DNA of 64,000 nt from Dipylidium caninum. Taxonomy: Eukaryota; Platyhelminthes; Cestoda; Cyclophyllidea; Dipylidiidae. Below, one piece after another: positions 49,748 through 64,000 of this stretch. The DNA lies in the NCBI GenBank assembly GCA_017562135.1, contig QEYB01000180.1:1054001-1118000 (forward strand), in the 5' to 3' direction. A program made the position numbers and the translations under genes. The notes beneath the pieces were generated by a model. That model searched no databases. It was given only the letters and a program-made list of their open reading frames with translations, and was not told the DNA's origin. Position 1 is the stretch's first letter. Each line of letters opens with the position of its first letter.

Positions 49748-52282
49748 ATGGAGCTTGCGAAATTAGTGAACAGCTTGGACAACCTGTTTAAGCTTCCTCT
49801 CGCTGAAGCCTGGGATAATGTGGGTCTCCTTATACAACCATCCCTTTCGAAGCTCGTCAGTCGCATATGCTTGACAAACGACCTGACCGAACCTGTTCTA
49901 GACGAAGTTATCTCTACTGGAGCAAACTTTATAATTTCCTATCATCCTCCTATATTCCATCCGTTGAAGCGCCTAACACAGAGTGTTTCAAGTGAACGAA
50001 TTGTTATAAAGTGTCTTGAACACAAAATTGCTGTCTACTCTCCTCATACCGCTCTAGATGCAGTCTCGGGAGGCTTGAATGACTGGCTTCTTAGTCCATT
50101 TGGTATGGTTCGATTAAATACTCCCATTTTTGGATTTGGAATGCAAGATTCCGATTAAATCCAATAAACTTATGGATAAGCCATCTTCCTTTACGGCAAT
50201 ACATGACCGCGTTCTGCAGGAATACTGTATTCGAAATAATATAGCTCCCTTGAAGTGTGATATAATGTGAATTTTTGTAATATTCTTAAAGACACATATT
50301 TAGGTCTTCCAAAGGCCGATTATCTGAAGTATCAAGGATTGGGGATTTACCAGACTGTCTAAATACACAACCACTTGAGCCTGTCGTGAGTTAGTTTTCC
50401 ATAAGTGTTTTATGACAACGACCTACGATATTATAGGATTTTGTGTTTTACGTTTTTTTGAACTGGATTGCGCCTGCCAGCTCTTGAAATGTTTCTTAAG
50501 GGTATGGCACACTTTGGTTTCTTGGTTTTGTGGTGTCTTATGATTTACCTTTCAGTCCATTTCTGATTTAATTGTCTAATGGTTTTGAATGATAGCTAAC
50601 CTGGTTCACTTCTGAGAAAGCAGTGAAAATGTGATAAATACTGATTTTTTACCACATTTTAGACTTTTTTACCGGAAGAGGGATCTGGTCGTATAGGGCC
50701 TGCTTAAAGAAGGCTACACTATAAATGACACAATTGACGCTTACAAGAAATTATTTAGTACTACCATTCTTAAAATTGCTCTCGGATATGGAAAGACCTT
50801 CGGTGCGTCACTCCGTGATTTTTAAGTGCCGCGAGATGACAACGTTTTGAATAAAGAAAGAACTTTTTAATAATTTTATCGCCATTCCAAACCGGAACTC
50901 ATGAAGCTTTAACATATAGCACGTAATACGTGTGAATCAATCCGGTGTATATGGGATTGATGCCTTACCGTTTTCATTTCTGACGTTAGTTTTACCTACA
51001 TCGGCTATATGTCGATGGCGTGTCACAGGTGCACGGTGCCATGCTACACATAAATTTCAGTTTGTCACGTTGACTTTACCCGTATACCTTGTATTAAGTT
51101 TTCATCAACACAAAAGGTCATGTTTTGCCAATTACAGATTTTTAGACGATTGTCGTGAGTTTAATAACACCTCCCTCAATGGACATAAGAGTGGCATCTT
51201 AGTTCTTAGACTCGAAGGCTATGACGCCTGCTCTTTGCAACTAGGTTAGAAAGCGCATCTTTTCAATACTCCACAGGGCATACGATACGTCGTCATAGTG
51301 GTGTATTTGTCCTAGGGAACGAAGGCCCAAATGTCATGTGCGAGGTGGGCGGTGCTCACTCTCGCCCTAATTTGCTCGGAAGCTCCTCCTTCCTCCAGCT
51401 GAAGTCTGTCATTATTTTTGAGGCCATATTACGTTCGCATCAACTCACCACCCTTTTGCAAATTTAAATCTCACTGTTTCGTGTGCATAGGACTACCCCT
51501 TAGCACACCGAATAATTTTGTACTCTATTCTTTTAGCTTAACTTCTGCTGCTCTCCGTCCATTTGTTGTTTTCTACTCACATCAAGTTATTAAGTTTTCC
51601 CTTCTCATTTATATATGATTACGGTCCCGTCTGTACTTAAGGGGCCATTCTCCTGATGTTAGTTTATACATCAGCTCCACTTACCGAAAGCGGTCTAGGA
51701 TATGCTGAAAGCACATTGTATGTATTTTCCCAAATGTCCGTCCATTAATGTGAGGGAGCCCTGCTACCCGTTTCAGGCAGTGTGTGTGGATCCGAATCTT
51801 TCTAGGCTTCCCGTTAATACCTTCGTTTAAATCGCATGCTTTCACAAATCCTTCATTGTTTCACCATCCTATGTGCTGTTTTATAGCACATTTTATAAAC
51901 ATTCTTCATTTTGAATGTGTCTCTGACTGCATCGCCATAACCAACGCTAATGTAGATTGTGTTTGCGTCCCTTTATGCAGATAGTCCGGTGGCGTCAGTG
52001 GCGGTGTGCGCGGGATCTGGTGGGTCCTTGTTTTCCCGGGAGCCAATGGCTCATGTGGCAGACCTCTTAGTGACGGGCGAGGCTACCCACCACGAGCAGC
52101 TGGAGACGGTGTCGCGCGGAGCCACTATCATCACTGCGGGCCACTCCGTCTCCGAGCGCGGTTACCTTTCCCAGCGCCTGCAACCTTGGCTCCAGCGGGA
52201 ACTCTCGACCTCTGTCCTTGTCAATGTTGCCTCTGCCGATGCTGAACCTGGCACCTACGTCCTAAATAACGACGTCCAGTGA
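49748..52282 (+). CDS. NIF3L1: NIF3-like protein 1, with frame break in the middle
   Basis: NIF3/DUF34 family, a conserved di-metal fold of uncertain biochemical role. Exon 1 (49748-50102) gives the N-terminal module: AEAWDNVGLL, SYHPPIF and SPHTALDAVSGGLNDWL, the metal-site motifs. A middle segment 50304-50385 (EVSRIGDLPDCLNTQPLEPV) and 50663-50802 (FLPEEGSGRIG, then LLKEGYTINDTIDAY, IALGYGKTF) match the family. The last exon 51981-52282 carries VAVCAGSGGSLF, TGEATHHEQ and GHSVSERGYL, with the stop at 52280. The 50663-50802 exon contains one surplus base near 50699; removing it restores length, frame and the phase to the last exon. The phase between 50102 and 50304 does not close and about 45 expected residues are not identified, so either an exon is hidden or the gene is decayed. 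The family call is secure; integrity is not. Confidence 0.75.
51272..51420 (+). repeat. Dispersed repeat, copy A
   Basis: This stretch in the last NIF3L1 intron aligns by eye with 59345-59520. Shared blocks include CACAGGGC.TACGATA, TGGTGTAT.TG.CCTAGGGAACG, ATGTCATGT..GAGGTGG.CGGTG.TCACT and GT.TGTCATTAT. Copy A lacks about 28 bases present in copy B. It has no coding potential, terminal repeats or target-site duplication that I can see. Confidence 0.75.
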
Positions 52283-52769
52283 CGCCAGTCTCATTCAGGC
52301 TCTTAGGTCACCCTGATCGAGCGCACTCCATGGTATGAGGTCACCCTCAGATAAACCGTTATGCGAAACACCTCATTTTTACTGAATAGTTTAACCAATA
52401 CATAGGGTAACCGGTTTTACTATGGTTGCGAGATGAATAATGAGGAAAGTCGAGCACGCCCTGCTCAAACTGGGTTGACAAGCATTACATTGCGATTCTA
52501 CGGTGCGGGCTGAAACAATTGCCTTTTTTCCAGACGAACACGGGGTCCTCAGTGGTTATTGTTGATCCTAACTACCTTAACGTGTGCGGTATCACTCCCA
52601 AGCATGATACCATTCATAATCAAAGGCTCAAATGTGGGGGGAAATAAGTCCAGTCATTGTAACTATGAAAAAGTGTAGAAAATAAGATCCTGACACAAGA
52701 CAGTTAATCAGATAACTGGATATTAATAACAATATTAAATCAAATACTATAACATTTTGTAGGCACAGA
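52283..52769. other. Gap between convergent NIF3L1 and DPP3
   Basis: These 487 bases separate the two stop codons and should hold both 3' UTRs. No perfect AATAAA on the expected strands was confidently found. Confidence 0.5.
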
Positions 52770-55621
52770 CTATAGGGGTATGTCTACGAAGTACTGTTGA
52801 TCACGTTCCCAGACGGCTTTGAGAGCGGCCAGAGCGCGTCGACCAAAACGTCTCTGATCGGAGTAGCGATCAACAAACGATTGAATCATGCCCTCTTCAG
52901 TGCCCGGATAATTCTTCAACGTAACCGATTTGTTCTCGACGTTCTCAAAGGTAACCGGTTGTACATACAAAGGCCGTGGCTTCCTACGATTTACGACAAT
53001 CTGGCGTAATCTTAGGAGTTCAGTGGACGGAGTAGAGTAATTTACAAAGAAAGGGATTCCGTCTTTTGCGTTTCCGGTGCTCTTGTAATACTACAAAGGA
53101 ATGTGGTTGGTCAGTTATCCGAGACAAGATTTCGTTGATGAGATGGTGAGAGCATCTGGTCGATGTGCCGAGAGATTTTTGCGAACATAAGTAGATTAAC
53201 AAACCGAATATAGAAGAATTCCACTTGCAAAATAAGACAGCAAGTTGCAATAATTACGTATTTGAAGGCATTTCAGATTTGGAGGTGGTCATCAGCAATT
53301 CGTGCTATAAATTTGTTTTCCACCCGACTCAATATGGCAAAAAGGAAGAGGGTAGAGATGCCAATTAGATTAAAATTCACATATACTCCGATCGAGTCAG
53401 ATCGGGGTATTAGTAACCATGCCACCACAGAAACTTGCCTGTAGCTTTAAGAGAAATTCCCCGATGGCTGGTTTAGCAACAGATTCGATCCGATTTCGAT
53501 CTAAGTGAATACAAAGATCGGGTTGCATATCTCGACCTTGGATTGATTCGACACGAACCACAGGAGGATCACATTCAAGAAGAACCTAAATTGGCGTGGC
53601 GTAGTTAGGTGCGTTTGAAACGTAGCAGCAAGGTAATACCCAAGGCTTTCTAAAAACATATTTTGTCGAAAAAGATGAAAATTTTAAGACAGACTACGTT
53701 TACCGAATTGCATTAAGCATTCTACTAAATCAGCCATCCACTCTAAAAGTTGTGCAAGTAGCCCTTGAGAAGGCTTATCTACCTTAAGGATAGCGAATCT
53801 GGCTTGACAGTGAGCCTGGCGCCAAGCACCACAGTCTCCTTCATTGACAGCTGGGCTATAAAATTCGAGGCCCACGAGCCCAGATCGAACCATCGAAAGC
53901 CAATTGATGTACACCACATCACCTGGATTGCATTTTCTTTCCGCATCAAAAAGCGTCAGAATTTCGGGCACATCACAAAGGTAAATCCCAACACATTCGG
54001 CACGGCATTCCTCAAAAGCCGAGGCTGTGTGACTGAATTTGGAATCCCAAGTTTCTCCAGGCTCATACCTACACAGTAGAACGCGATAAGTGTCGAACTT
54101 TCTAAGGTGATAATCTTGCGCTCATTCTCTTAAGGGAACAGCTACAAGTTGAAGTGATACTTACCAATGAGTTATATTGCCTCCGTTCATCAAGTCACGA
54201 ACGTCGTTGGAAAAATTAAAAGTACCGTCATCGTTCCGGCGAAATAGCTTTCCAGACCCATGACCGAGAAGTTCGTGCAAACCAACTTGTATTTCAAACG
54301 ATTGTCCTATATTACTAATGTAGGTTTCACGGTCCTCATCACGTATGAAAGTTGCTGTGGGATCCTAAAAGTACATAAGAAGAAAACTAAAAACCTGGAA
54401 ACGGGCTTTAAGAACATTGCCAAGGGAAACGTTTTTGAATCCAATCGTCTGACGAATATCGTCATAATTTGGAATGTTTATGCCGACAGGAAGGCCGGAA
54501 ACACCAAACGCGATGATATCGAGACTAGTAAAGTCAGGTTCCAAGAATTTGTCCTTTTCATAAGTTGCGGGCCAGGGTAGAAGAGAGAGAAACTTTGATG
54601 CACTATAAACTAATCGATTAAACTTTGCAGAAACATCCTTATCAACAACAGCCGCAAATGTCTCAAATTCCCCTCTTACACCATAAGGGTCACGGTAGCT
54701 CTCTATGAAACCGCAGTAAGTTTCGACAGTTGGCCGCTTGTCAGAAACCCACAACTTCGATCCCTCCTTATGAGCTTCGATGGAGCCTGTACGAAAACAA
54801 GTCTGATACTTGTCCCACATTGCTTTTTGGGTTTCATTCAACGCAGTTGCCTTGACATCCTCTATGGCTTCGACCAGAACCTCCATGAGTTCTTGAAGGT
54901 CTCCATGATGCGCCTTAAACACGACATTTTCGGGCAGGGAAGGATCATCGACTACTTCCTCCTTCTTGTCGGATGATGCGAATGCAATAAGATATTCATG
55001 TTTCCCGTCAGCATTCGGATTGAAAGTTTTAAAAACACGGGTATTATATGCCTCTAGTCTTTTCGAATTCAGGTATTTTTGCACCATCACAGCATCCTCT
55101 CGGGTACAGTTCCCGGAATAATAAGTCGTCAAACCGTCAGGAGGGAAAGCGAGCCGAAGACGCTGCGGATGTAGGGAGTAAATTGGCTCAATAACCTTGT
55201 CAAAAATACTCTTTAACTCCGGCGACGAGATGTAAGCCTCACTTGTAGTCACAAGCCTGGTGAATGCCTCTTTTGTAAGATTCGGTACAAACTTCGAGTC
55301 TCCAAAGGAAAGATAGTTCCCCAAATTCCCATAAATAGACGCAAAATAGGTTACGAACGCAGAAACATCGGCGTCTCCAATGCCAGCAGATTTGGCTGCA
55401 TCAGTAAATTCGGCAACCGACTGCTTTTCGAATATACACTGTCCTAGGAGGAATATTCCACCAGCCTCAGGCGCCAGTTGAATTAAGTCTATCAGACCAC
55501 CTATCCATGCGACTTCATCAAGGTAGTACAGGTACTTTCTTTCTGCACTTGACAATAAATCAAAAGACTTGCAATCAAGAGATAATATATCACAAGGAAT
55601 GAGTTTATATTCCTTTTCCAT
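52770..55621 (-). CDS. DPP3: Dipeptidyl peptidase 3 (complete, 5 exons)
   Basis: Cytosolic zinc metallopeptidase of family M49 that removes dipeptides from the N-terminus of short peptides. Exons in coding order: 55621-54395, 54364-54165, 54068-53783, 53585-53439, 53090-52770. They sum to 2181 nt, 726 residues, frame closed (human 737). Zinc ligands are present in HELLGH (439-444) and EECRAE (495-500). Further family landmarks are GNYLSFGDSKFVPNL, TYYSGNCT, SIEAHKEGS, GFIESYRDPYG, GINIPNYDDIRQT and FYSPAVNEG. The start MEKEYKLIP aligns with the vertebrate N-terminus. The first intron is 30 nt. The last intron uses a GC donor (CAG|GCAAGT). All catalytic residues are intact, so an active enzyme is expected. 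Confidence 0.96.
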
Positions 55622-56504
55622 GTCCTAGGTCGATCACTTAAAGTCCGAGCGGGGCAGCGGTCTGAGACGTTGGCGAAAATGATGGTCCAATCAAACAGGA
55701 GTGACAAGAGTATGATAAAGCACATAGGTAGTGAATGAAAGGTTGATTCATGGTGTCTGACTCCTTCGGCGACCATTTCGTGAATAAGTACGGGACATCT
55801 ACGACTTAGACTTACATCTCCATTTGAACCAGGGGAATTTCGCGTTCTTCGCCTCCAGTAGGCGTCTATGAAAAATATGAATCAAAACACAACACCAACG
55901 GGTATAGGATCTGGTATTTATAGAACGCGAAAAGTACGGATTTCCATTCGCGACATCAAACACACACACCAAACTCCACCTTGTTTATCTAGGTTATCAC
56001 ACTTTGGGGAAGCGGAATGTAAGGGCCTTTGGTTCCTCAGAATAGTAGCAGTGCCGCAAGGGAGGTAGCTAAACCTTAATGTACCTGTTATTATCAAGTA
56101 TGGGGCTATCTGGAATGCGTTGGGGTAGGTCACTCGGGGCAGGAATAAAGTCGGACAAGCATTGTGAGCCCTAAGTCCATCATGTGTCTCAACAGACATT
56201 TTTTCGATTTACGACTAGTTAGAAGCGCCGTTCACCAGACAACAATAGCGTTGGAAGGCGCAACCATAGAAACACCGCTTGCATTTGCGTTGCGATAAAT
56301 TCGGGATCTTACGAACAACATGTACGCCGCAAGTTAACAACGTAACTAAACTGTTTCCAACAAAGCAACGCTACAACTCAATCGTAGCGCCCCCATTCAT
56401 TCCAACGCAATTCTCTGGACGTAATAAAAGGGACGCAATTCTATGTGTCTTTTATTATTCCAACTTGTTTCGACGCGTCCTCGCCCTGCGTTTTAATTTG
56501 CTAG
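55622..56504. promoter_or_regulatory. Divergent intergenic region DPP3 / DHX37
   Basis: Less than 0.9 kb separates the DPP3 start (minus) from the first DHX37 exon I can place (plus). It must contain the DPP3 promoter and probably the 5' exon and promoter of DHX37, which suggests a shared bidirectional promoter. No TATA box or other element is clear. The initial ATG exon of DHX37 is not identified here. Confidence 0.3.
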
Positions 56505-59185
56505 GGTCGGCCAACGCCCCTCAAAGTAACTTTCAGCACCACATGGAGCATCTGCTGGACGGTGATTACTTCAGTGGTGGCAAGTACGATGAGAGCAATC
56601 CACTTATTCTGCCCGCTAAGAAAACCAAGGAGGTTAAGAAGAAGGCCGTCTGTCCACCACTCAAGGTGTTGTCTCGTAACCAAAGAAGGCACCTCCAGAA
56701 GCAAGTTGCGAAAAAGCAAAAAAAGCTGACGGTTTGACATTTTGCCTCATTTTTCATTAAGACTCCATAGAGGAGTGAACTTTGGAAGGAACTTGAAAGT
56801 CTGACTGCTCATGACGCTCTGACACCTACGGTGGGTAAGGTGATCAGCCGTAATCGTAAGACAGAAAAGAAACTCGAAAGGTGGTATTGCGCTTTCTGTT
56901 ACTCTTGTTAGGCTAGCTCGACTCCCAATTGTGAAGCCAAAAAAGTGGTGTGATTCCGCATTGCCTCTGTCCGACCATCTTGACGTCGATGACTTCAGCT
57001 CGTCAGATGAAATAAATAGTGGTTTGGTTAATGAAACATCCGTCCATGGCCTTGTCGAAAGCCAAGGAGTGGATTCGGACGTGTCTCCAGCCATAAACAA
57101 GCTAAATGAGGTCGAATCTAGGAAAGAAGAACCAGGTGATTCATTGCCTCTGAAGCAAAACATTAAATCAAAGTACGTTTTTGTTAAGAGAAGTCCTGAA
57201 ATTCAAACTGCTCGTTTTGCCCTTCCAATTGTACCCGAGGAGGCTCGAATCATGGAAAAAATAGCCGAAAATGACGTAGTTATAATTTGTGGTGCTACTG
57301 GTTGTGGAAAGACCACTCAAGTGCCCCAATTTCTTTATGAAGCGGGCTATACAAGGTGAGTTGCAATAGGCCCAACTTGTCGCCAGGTCCTCTATCCTTT
57401 CATAATCAAATGGACTCTCTCATTTCTCTGACAGTCATGGTTATAAGATATGCATTACGGAGCCCCGGCGTGTTGCTGCGATCTCTATGTCTGAACGCGT
57501 TTCTGAAGAACTGGGCTTAACTAATGGGTATGTCATATGAAGTTGTGCGTTTTTTTTAACATTCAATCCTTACTTGACTTTTTTTATTTCAGTGAAGTTG
57601 GATATCATATCCGCTACGAAAAAAATGTATCCGCCAATACGCAAATAGCGTTTATGACTGATGGTGTTCTTCTCCAAGAATTGAAAAAAGTAATGCTTGG
57701 CTCATTGATGGTTTTATTAGTTTTCTAATATCTAAAATATTCAAAGCTACTTTATGATGGTAACTGTAGTGGACGCCGATTTCGCATGATTGTATTGTTT
57801 TACATTCTAGTCCGTATTTGTACTGGAGTGACAGATTATTTACGATGTTTTTTGCACAGGACTTTCATTTGTCATCGTATTCAGCAATACTAATAGACGA
57901 GGCTCACGAAAGATCAGTCTATACCGATGTTTTGGTGGGTCTGCTTTCTCTTGTGACGCGATTACGCAGACGTGCTTATGATGAAAATCCGAGTAGTGGA
58001 CGTCGGCCGTTGAAATTGATTATCATGTCTGCTACTCTACGAGTGGAGGATTTCGTCGACAACCGAGTCCTCTTTCCCACCGTTGAAACGGAGCCGAGGA
58101 AGACGGCTGACCATGCAAATTCCCCAGATGACCTTAATGATGAAGGCGATGAAATGCCGAGACCTGGTGCACCACCTGTCCTGAAGGTGGACTCCAGACA
58201 ATTTCCAGTAACTTGCCATTTTTCTCGTTACACGCCTGATGACTACCTCAAAGCAGCTTTTAACAAGGTGAGTGTGTTCGTTGAAACCATGTTCTGGTTT
58301 AATCAACTCTACTAATCACGTTGATTATGCTATTTCGCCTAAAACAGCGGTGGATCTGGAAAATTTCATAATATTGTCGAGGTAACTTATTTTCTGTATT
58401 CATTTTTGCTAAATATAATCAACAAGTGAAACGGACATAATTAGCTTTGACTTTCAACGATCGGCAAGCTATAATCCAATATTACTAATTCTGGTACCCT
58501 CCCGATTAATTGACAGATATTTTGACTCTTTCATAGGGCATGTTTTGTCCTTGTTTAGGTGGTGTCTATTCACAAAGAATCAGCTCCGGGTGGCATTTTG
58601 GTATTTTTGACTGGCTACCGGGAAGTCCAGACACTTTGTGGTTGGCTTCGAAAAGCATTCCCGACCACCAAGTCCGAAGGCATCACATCAACGTCTAAGA
58701 CTTACAAGAGTGAGAGTATCCCTCTCGAAAGAGGCGTGTTTCATGGTGGCAGGCCGAGTAAACGAAAGAGGACTAGGACGGAGGATGATGGGAAACAGGA
58801 CGAATGCAAAAAAGCTAAAAAGATAGTAAATTTTCACGAGCCAGAGGGGGGAATGTGTACGTCGGAAGTCCCGTCTACTTCCTTCTGTTTGGATAAGTAA
58901 GCTTGCGTCCTGTAAAACTGAAAAATTGTGTGCTGATGACAGGAATGGTATTGTGTTTTTCTTATTTCCAGCTTCAACATCATTCCCATTGACGAAGAGG
59001 CGGAATTAGGCCTTGGGAATGAGGATAGTCGACTTCCAAAGCTGTACAAAGATGGTGTTGTGGATGGCATAAAATCCAGTGAGGTGCAGCATGTGGAGGT
59101 AGAGAGTGATGGTGATAGTGACAAGGAAAGCGTTGATGCGGATATCCTTCAAAAATTGCGTTATTTCAACGGTCCATCACCTGCT
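56505..59185 (+). CDS. DHX37: DEAH helicase DHX37/Dhr1, N-terminal half only
   Basis: DHX37 (yeast Dhr1/Ecm16) removes U3 snoRNA from pre-40S ribosomes in the nucleolus. Exons: 56505-56731, 56771-56880, 56912-57355, 57435-57527, 57593-57689, 57860-58267, 58559-58896, 58972-59185, all phase-consistent. Landmarks: [13 protein letters not shown] (compare DASNALVLPGKK), [10 protein letters not shown], Walker A GATGCGKT (human GETGSGKT), [65 protein letters not shown] and [10 protein letters not shown] charged linker rich in K, R, E and D follows. The piece ends at FNGPSPA|GTATGT in phase 0; no downstream exon follows on this strand. The first coding exon is unresolved; an internal ATG at 56543 exists. 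The matching C-terminal half is on the minus strand at 63959-60101. Confidence 0.88.
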
Positions 59186-59344
59186 GTATGTTTTATTTCA
59201 CAGTCCGTAAAGAAGTGGCACTTGAGTTATTTTTTACTACCTAATCTCGTTTGTTCTAGGCGAAGGGTCGATAACCGCGTTTGGACTCAAAGGTTGGGTC
59301 GCCTGTTCTTGCCACCACGTTCAAATAAGCAGTTCTGAAATACC

Positions 59345-59520
59345 TCACAGGGCGTACGATAAGTTAGAACCAGGCATCCTGGATTAAAGTCGTAATGGTG
59401 TATCTGCCCTAGGGAACGGCGACCTTTATGTCATGTATGAGGTGGTCGGTGTTCACTTTGGGGTCTAATTTACTGGCAAATTCCTCTTCCCCACGCCAAA
59501 GTTTGTCATTATATTCTTCG
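59345..59520 (+). repeat. Dispersed repeat, copy B
   Basis: Second copy of the element seen at 51272-51420, same orientation, roughly 70% alike by eye. It carries about 28 extra bases that include the palindrome CCAGGCATCCTGG (59370-59382). It lies 160 bases after the last + strand DHX37 exon. Confidence 0.75.
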
Positions 59521-60077
59521 AATGTGAAGCCTCATGAAAACACTCCGCGTTGTTTATCTTTGCCTAAATCAATTTCGCAAGCGTTTTGTAAGCAATATCT
59601 CATTCCTCAGATTTATTTACTCGTGAAGGACATGGGATTTACAATTGGCACATGAATGCATTTGTGGTACCATGAGGCTGAGACGAACGCAAGCCATAAA
59701 TATGGGTCCAACCGTGCAAAAAAATTTATTCCGTAGGTGCTATTTCCCCAAATAATCTTCCCGGATTTTTACCCTGCCTACTGCGCGACATTGACACGTG
59801 CAAAGGCAACGAAATCCTGGTGTACCACATCTGTGTTTGGCTCAGTGTAACTTCAGATGTCGCTGCATTTTCATTTCGACACAATCACTAAAGTTTTTAC
59901 TTTATCATAGTAGCAGCGCGCAGCTCTCAAGAAATCTTCAATGACTATTCCCAGTGTCGCTGACTTGAATAAAAATTATTTTTTCGCGTTTCACTTGATG
60001 CATCACGAAATCATTTTTAGCTGAAGAGATCGTGTCTCGCATAAGCACTCACATAAGTAGAGTGACAGAAATAAAAA

Positions 60078-60083
60078 TTTATT
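60078..60083 (-). terminator. Poly(A) signal AATAAA (minus strand)
   Basis: TTTATT on the + strand reads AATAAA on the minus strand, 17 bases after the stop codon of the DHX37 C-terminal half. It supports a genuine gene end here. Confidence 0.5.
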
Positions 60084-60100
60084 AACAACGAAAGAAATGA

Positions 60101-63986
<3,886 letters not shown>

Positions 63987-64000
63987 TTAAAATTAAGTAC

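Larger units (their letters stand above)
59186..60100. other. Junction between the two opposed DHX37 halves
   Basis: No C-terminal DHX37 exon is found on the + strand here. The stretch holds the dispersed repeat copy B and, at its right end, the 3' end signal of the minus-strand half. A breakpoint or truncation point must lie in this interval if the two halves once formed one gene. Confidence 0.6.

Noticed and set aside
53020..53250. 77-codon minus-strand open frame overlapping the last DPP3 exon
   Set aside because: The alternative frame YYKSTGN...STELLRLRQ matches DPP3 and uses a clear acceptor at 53091, so this one is a shadow.

Overview
The window is spliced eukaryotic nuclear DNA. Every recognisable gene is cut into exons by GT-AG introns, there are no operons or ribosome-binding sites, and gaps of several kilobases separate some genes. 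The gene set (DHX8, an SK-type potassium channel, DPP3, NIF3L1, DHX37) is animal-like. Introns of only 29-43 nt, several at gene 5' ends with much longer introns downstream, recall parasitic flatworms (trematodes or tapeworms). That placement is an inference; no species-diagnostic sequence was seen.

Layout, left to right. (1) 204-1175 (+): the last two exons of a gene with an arrestin-C-like fold. (2) 1.26-7.06 kb: no gene recognised. (3) 7059-19953 (+): a complete 18-exon DHX8/Prp22 spliceosomal DEAH helicase; its frame closes exactly over 1253 residues. (4) 19.95-23.27 kb: no gene recognised. (5) 23273-40637 (+): an 11-exon small-conductance calcium-activated potassium channel of 1334 residues with a very long cytoplasmic N-terminus. 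(6) 40.6-44.2 kb: no gene recognised. (7) 44231-47393 (+): a five-exon, 466-residue adaptor that reads as RUN, PDZ-like and PTB/PID domains. (8) 49748-52282 (+): NIF3L1, with good terminal modules but a damaged or unresolved middle. (9) 52770-55621 (-): a complete five-exon dipeptidyl peptidase 3. (10) 56505-59185 (+): the N-terminal half of DHX37. (11) 60101-63959 (-): the C-terminal half of DHX37 on the opposite strand, running off towards the right edge.

The most notable observation is the last pair. The two DHX37 pieces are complementary: the + piece stops in phase 0 exactly where the - piece begins in phase 0, and they face each other tail to tail. This is either an inversion of the 3' half (biological or an assembly error) or a truncated copy beside a second copy. 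A dispersed repeat, also found in a NIF3L1 intron, sits in the junction. Single-base frame breaks in NIF3L1 and in the DHX37 C-half add to the suspicion about the right end of the window.

Most of the genes are independent housekeeping or signalling genes: splicing (DHX8), ribosome biogenesis (DHX37), peptide turnover (DPP3), membrane excitability (SK channel) and scaffolding (RUN/PTB). DPP3 and DHX37 are divergent and may share a promoter region. I found no CRISPR array, no rRNA or tRNA gene, and no complete mobile element.
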